Origin: an uncultured bacterium
Lineage (GTDB): Bacteria; Verrucomicrobiota; Lentisphaeria; Victivallales; UBA1829
Reading direction: 5' to 3'
DNA: 16,230 nucleotides
NCBI GenBank assembly: GCA_900548385.1
Contig: URKJ01000061.1
Location: 1-16,230, forward strand
The notes below the pieces were generated by a model. It saw only the letters and a list, made by a program, of their open reading frames with translations, did not search any database and had not been told where the DNA came from. Positions 12,819 through 16,230 of the stretch are shown here, piece by piece (within the stretch, counting starts at the first letter, position 1; every line of letters begins with the position of its first letter). The position numbers and the translations under genes were made by a program.

Positions 12819-15817
12819 TGTTTTTCTCCTTTCCGGGGATACCAGATTCCATAACGGTGACGCAAACGATGGTTGGCGTTCGTACCGGACCAGATGGAGC
12901 AGCTTGTCTTGCCCCGGACGTCAGTGTCGTTGACTTTGATATCCAGTCCGAGAATGTTTGCGGAGGACATCCCCAGTTCGCGCCATGGAATCCGGACTTC
13001 GGCATGATAGCCGCGGGGGAGAGCACGGATTTTACTTTGTATGGCGGAAGCGTTCATGCCGGTTGCGCTCTTGTACTCCGGAAGTCCGTTCGAAGAGCGG
13101 GGAGCGAGAAAAAGCCGGCGAACCGTTTTCCCTGCGTTCCGATTTTCCGGATCGGAAAGCGGAGCGGAATCGAAGAAGAGTTCGATGGAATCGCCTTTCC
13201 AGGGAGCATCGGCTTTCCTCGGTCCGCGTTCCGGATCGTCAACGGAGATGTCAAGATGAAGCCCGTCCGGTCCGGAGGTGGCGCGGAAGGAAAATCGCGG
13301 GGCGCGTCCTGTTTCGCCGTCCCGGATGAGCTGTCTTTGAAAAGCGGGAAGGAGTATGGCGAAATTCCGGTCGCCGTCGGAAAGATAAATGATTGTTTTT
13401 CCCGGCCGTGCCAGTTCCGCATTCGGGAAACGGAGAATCGTTTTCCCGTTGATTTCCAGATCCGCATACTGCGGTGTATCCGAAAAATCCGGTCGGATCA
13501 CGGCATGGATTTTTTTCGGTGCAAGGTTCTGAACTTCCAGGACCAGAACTTTCTTTTCCTTGTCCGGAACCGGAAAGGCGGAGAGAATCCGGAAGGAACG
13601 TTCCCCGGTCAGTTCCGCCTGTTTCAGAATCGCCCGGAGGTTTTTCCCGCGCAGGAAAACCGGATATTCGGAAAGGGAAATGTCTCCGGAACTCTTCAGC
13701 GGATTCAGATACATATCGAGCCGTTCATAGTCACCTTGAGGCAGGTGTAACGTGAACTTCTGGGCATCAGGCGCTTTCCAGAAGGCCGCGAGTTCTCTGC
13801 CGTCGTACATCCGGTAGAGATAACCGGTCGCGCCGGAGGGCCAGTCAAGCCGTTTCAGAACGGCTGCTCCGTTCAGAAGATGCGAAGCGATGCTCTGCCC
13901 GGTATAGAGATCATGGGGAATATAGCCCGAATACGCCAGATAGTCGCCGAGTTCCCAGTGCAGCGCGAGTTCATTCTGGAAGAACTGGCCACTGTGGACC
14001 AATATGGACCGGGCAACCCCTTCCCCCAGATCAATCAACGTGCGGCGGAGCAGATGCTGCGCATGAGAGGCGCGGCCGGCAACAGCGTAATTCGCACTTG
14101 CAGCTGGACCGATATAGTGGAGTTCCGTATTCCAGATCGGGAGATTCGGCGCATAGAGACCGATCAGGTTGCGCAAACTCCGGATAGCGCTTCGGGCGGA
14201 AAGCGGCGAAGAATCCAAAGGAGAGGCATAGGGATGAAAACTGAGAGCGTCGCAGTATTTCAGGACGCCGCTTTTGCCCATGTCGGTTAAAAACTGATCG
14301 ACTTTTCCGCCATAGTCGGTGGTGATTCCGCCGCCGATGATGAGAGCGGCGGGATCATTCCGTTTGATGATTTGAGCGGCACTTTTCAAATACGGGATAT
14401 ATTCTTTCGCACTGGGAAGAGCGATGTTCGGCTCGTTGGTAATCTCGTAAGCTGCAATTTTCCCTCTGTAGCGGGAGGACATGGCGGCGGCAAAGCGTGT
14501 CCAGGCAACAGGATCGGGAGAGACGCCGTCCCAGAAGCCGTTCATTTTGTGAATGGTTGTCGCCGGAGATTTCAAAAGCCAGTCGGGAAGAGGGGAATAG
14601 ACCCGTTTTTTGCTCTCCTTGTCGCGCAGATAAAGCATGTTGCCGAATACCGGCATCAGGGCAAAGCCGTTCCGGTGAGCAAACTGAAAGCGGTCGTCGG
14701 AGAGAGACCAGTCGAATGCTCCCGGCTGCGGTTCTATCACTTTCCATTGCAGTCCGCCGTCATGAAGACGCAGGAAGACGATTCCGGAACGTTTCAGGAA
14801 CTCCGCGAATTCCGGATCACCGCCGCCGTTCATCGTCCGGAAAGAGTTCGGAATAACCCCTCTGACAGGAATGCCGAGATCACTGTTGACGCCGGTGGAG
14901 AACTCCTTTTTCGGATCAACGGTTCGATTCTGCGGACGGGGAACCTCGGTAAAGAACCAGTCGCCGAGCCCCTGGCGGAATCCGCCGCCTTCCAGAATTC
15001 CGGAAAGACGGAAATGTCCGAAACGCCGCGTGCCGGTATCAAGTGGAACGGAGAGCGTCCGGTTCGGAGGAACGGTTCGGGAAATTGTCTGTCCGGGAAA
15101 AACGATTTCCGGCATCAGCGTATCCCGGATTTGGAGACGGGACTGGATCGGGCTCGCCTGATCGGTATAGTTGACAAGTTTCAGTTCGCAGGAGAGCGCT
15201 TCTCCGGGAAAGCGGACCCGCAGATCTCCGCAGATTGCGCCTTCGACCGGAGCGGAAGGTTTATATGGAGCCGGCGAATTTCCCTCATTGATCTGGAGAG
15301 CGTCAAGCCAGACGGAGGCAGTGCCGGATTTTCCGTTCAAGCCCCAGCGGAAAAGCGTAAAGTACCAGCTCCGCTTCCCTTTTGCGGTGAAAGAGAAGGA
15401 ATACCGTTTCCATCCGGTCGTGGTCCTGAAGCTCCGCGCGGTGAACATCGACCAGTCACCGAAAGTGGGTGTAACCATCTCTCCGACGTACTGTCCGGCA
15501 CGGATGTCAACCGGCTCGCTGCTTTTCATAAACCACGAGAACGTATAGACTTTTCCCGGAACGAGCTTATACTCCCGGCTGACCAGTTCAATCATGTCCG
15601 CTCCGGGATTGTCAAACCGGAGACTCTGTTTTCCATGGATTTTTTCCGCAGTGTCGAAAACCGGTTCCCCAAACAGTTTCGGTTGTCCCGGACGGACGAA
15701 CCGCCGGATGCCGAACTCCGCGCGTCCGAGTTCGAAACTGGAGTTGCGGATCGGGTTGACATCCGCAGACAGCGTTCCGCCGATCCCCAAAAGAAAGAGA
15801 AGGAGACGATTCATCAT
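12815..15817 (-). CDS. large secreted multimodular glycosidase, clan GH-A-like, with carbohydrate-binding modules
   Basis: A 1000-residue protein. Residues 1-18 are a signal peptide (cleavage near LSA-DV). About 20-180 form a carbohydrate-binding-like beta-sandwich opening with NPIRNSSFELG. A (beta/alpha)8 barrel spans about 310-680, with YEITNEPN at 457-464 (Glu462 acid/base), SFHPY at 526-530 and IWNTELHY at 561-568 (Glu565 nucleophile). This pattern is that of clan GH-A (GH39- or GH5-like), retaining mechanism. Beta-rich linkers fill about 690-830, and a CBM9/DOMON-like module covers about 840-993 (GLHLDISVDD, GDSIELFFD, GYHAEVRIPWRELG). The enzyme probably acts outside the cytoplasm. GGAGAG lies 6 bp before the first of two adjacent ATG codons. 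It overlaps both neighbours by ATGA. Family and substrate are not certain. Confidence 0.85.
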   Translation of the reverse strand: MMNRLLLFLLGIGGTLSADVNPIRNSSFELGRAEFGIRRFVRPGQPKLFGEPVFDTAEKIHGKQSLRFDNPGADMIELVSREYKLVPGKVYTFSWFMKSSEPVDIRAGQYVGEMVTPTFGDWSMFTARSFRTTTGWKRYSFSFTAKGKRSWYFTLFRWGLNGKSGTASVWLDALQINEGNSPAPYKPSAPVEGAICGDLRVRFPGEALSCELKLVNYTDQASPIQSRLQIRDTLMPEIVFPGQTISRTVPPNRTLSVPLDTGTRRFGHFRLSGILEGGGFRQGLGDWFFTEVPRPQNRTVDPKKEFSTGVNSDLGIPVRGVIPNSFRTMNGGGDPEFAEFLKRSGIVFLRLHDGGLQWKVIEPQPGAFDWSLSDDRFQFAHRNGFALMPVFGNMLYLRDKESKKRVYSPLPDWLLKSPATTIHKMNGFWDGVSPDPVAWTRFAAAMSSRYRGKIAAYEITNEPNIALPSAKEYIPYLKSAAQIIKRNDPAALIIGGGITTDYGGKVDQFLTDMGKSGVLKYCDALSFHPYASPLDSSPLSARSAIRSLRNLIGLYAPNLPIWNTELHYIGPAASANYAVAGRASHAQHLLRRTLIDLGEGVARSILVHSGQFFQNELALHWELGDYLAYSGYIPHDLYTGQSIASHLLNGAAVLKRLDWPSGATGYLYRMYDGRELAAFWKAPDAQKFTLHLPQGDYERLDMYLNPLKSSGDISLSEYPVFLRGKNLRAILKQAELTGERSFRILSAFPVPDKEKKVLVLEVQNLAPKKIHAVIRPDFSDTPQYADLEINGKTILRFPNAELARPGKTIIYLSDGDRNFAILLPAFQRQLIRDGETGRAPRFSFRATSGPDGLHLDISVDDPERGPRKADAPWKGDSIELFFDSAPLSDPENRNAGKTVRRLFLAPRSSNGLPEYKSATGMNASAIQSKIRALPRGYHAEVRIPWRELGMSSANILGLDIKVNDTDVRGKTSCSIWSGTNANHRLRHRYGIWYPRKGEKQ

Positions 15818-16184
15818 TTTCCGCTCTCCCAGATGATGTCTTTGGCATAGAGTTCGTTCAGGGAATTCTGGAATAATCCGAACACAAGATAGAGTTTGCC
15901 AAGCGACAGCGTGGAATCCGGCGTCGCTTCCGGAACACTGAACTCAAACGAATACCGTTTCCACTCCTTGTCAACCCGGAAACTGACCGGTTTGAACCAC
16001 TGTTTCCTGTTTTTCTCCCACGGGCTGGTCAGCTGAATCTGGGCGAGCCCCTCCCGATCCGCTTTGAACCATCCGGAGATATGACAGGTGGTTCCCGCCT
16101 TGAAATCCAGATTCCGGGTGTTGACGCGCAGACGATCGAATTTGGCAAGTCCGTTCCTCTTCGTCAGTTTGAGTGCTTTTCCTC
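15814..16184 (-). CDS. carbohydrate-binding-like protein, 5' end missing (partial)
   Basis: An open frame enters from the contig edge and runs 122 codons to a TGA that overlaps the ATG of the large glycosidase (ATGA). No start codon lies in the window. The visible C-terminal part is a beta-sandwich-like module with ISGWFKAD, KQWFKPVSFRV, WKRYSFEFSV and a final strand ending AKDIIWESGK. This pattern resembles the binding module at residues 80-178 of the next protein, which has GWKRYSFSF at the equivalent place. It is probably the C terminus of a carbohydrate-binding or glycosidase protein in the same operon. The rest of the gene, including any catalytic domain, lies outside the contig. Frame and ATGA overlap make it a real gene, although the adapter junction creates a false ORF across it. 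Confidence 0.75.
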
Positions 16185-16230
16185 CTGTCTCTTATACACA
16201 TCTCCGAGCCCACGAGACGGAGCTACATCT
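16185..16230 (-). other. Nextera sequencing adapter (artefact)
   Basis: The 19-base Tn5 mosaic end (16185-16203), the Nextera read-2 core (16204-16218), the same i7 index (GGAGCTAC, 16219-16226) and four bases of P7 (ATCT) follow the genomic sequence. This is the exact reverse complement of bases 3-48. Translated on the minus strand from 16213 it gives MGSEMCIRDR, a well-known adapter-derived peptide found in databases. It must be trimmed. Confidence 0.98.

Noticed and set aside
14372..15850. 492-codon plus-strand ORF opposite the large glycosidase
   Set aside because: The minus-strand frame has a signal peptide, a catalytic barrel and binding modules. The plus-strand frame shows no domain and no ribosome-binding support.
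49..16184. CRISPR array, tRNA, rRNA, insertion sequence or phage genes
   Set aside because: No regularly spaced repeats, cloverleaf-like segments, transposase, integrase or phage structural motifs were seen.
15971..16213. Minus-strand ORF starting MGSEMCIRDR
   Set aside because: The start is translated Nextera adapter. The remaining residues are an out-of-frame reading of the true partial gene 15814-16184.
3..16230. Perfect 46-bp terminal inverted repeats suggesting a mobile element or linear replicon
   Set aside because: The repeats are exactly sequencing adapter including index and mosaic end. No transposase or replication gene is present.

Overview
The window looks like one complete contig, probably metagenomic, from a member of the PVC superphylum, most likely Lentisphaerota (Victivallis-like). 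Three things point there. The ribosomal cluster runs rpsP–khpA–trmD–rplS–rnhB with no rimM, much like the rpsP–trmD–rplS–rnhB order known from Chlamydiae. A prepilin-like protein carries the H-X9-DG motif typical of Planctomycetes, Verrucomicrobia and Lentisphaerota. Base composition is moderately GC-rich. The assignment is inference from gene order and families, not from a search. Both contig ends (1-48 and 16185-16230) are Illumina Nextera adapter, so genome sequence runs only from 49 to 16184.

Region 1 (49-5249, + strand) is a tight operon. It starts with the 3' end of an unknown gene, then a Gfo/Idh/MocA oxidoreductase, a zinc-less MDR dehydrogenase, an SDR, a PIG3-type quinone oxidoreductase-like MDR and an MFS transporter. 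Four nucleotide-dependent oxidoreductases plus an importer suggest uptake and redox conversion of a sugar or sugar acid. The substrate is not evident.

Region 2 (5355-6880, +) holds rdgB (XTP/dITP diphosphatase), coupled by an ATGA overlap to a secreted protein of unknown function. Region 3 (about 6895-9648, +) is the ribosomal cluster. It is preceded by two good tandem promoters and a structured leader. trmD appears to start at a CTG codon overlapping the khpA stop.

A perfect 12-bp stem terminator at 9653-9692 separates rnhB from the convergent minus-strand genes.

Region 4 (9709-16184, − strand) is a polysaccharide-degradation locus. In transcription order it has a 5'-truncated carbohydrate-binding-like protein, a 1000-residue secreted multimodular clan GH-A glycosidase, an H-X9-DG prepilin-like protein, and a secreted, probably helical-toroid protein of unknown function. 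After a 239-bp gap dense in inverted repeats comes a GH16 enzyme without a signal peptide. The first three overlap by ATGA, and the fourth follows after 15 bp. The simplest reading is extracellular binding and cleavage of a polysaccharide by the secreted proteins, with the GH16 enzyme acting on fragments inside the cell. A surface or pilus-like role for the prepilin protein is speculative.
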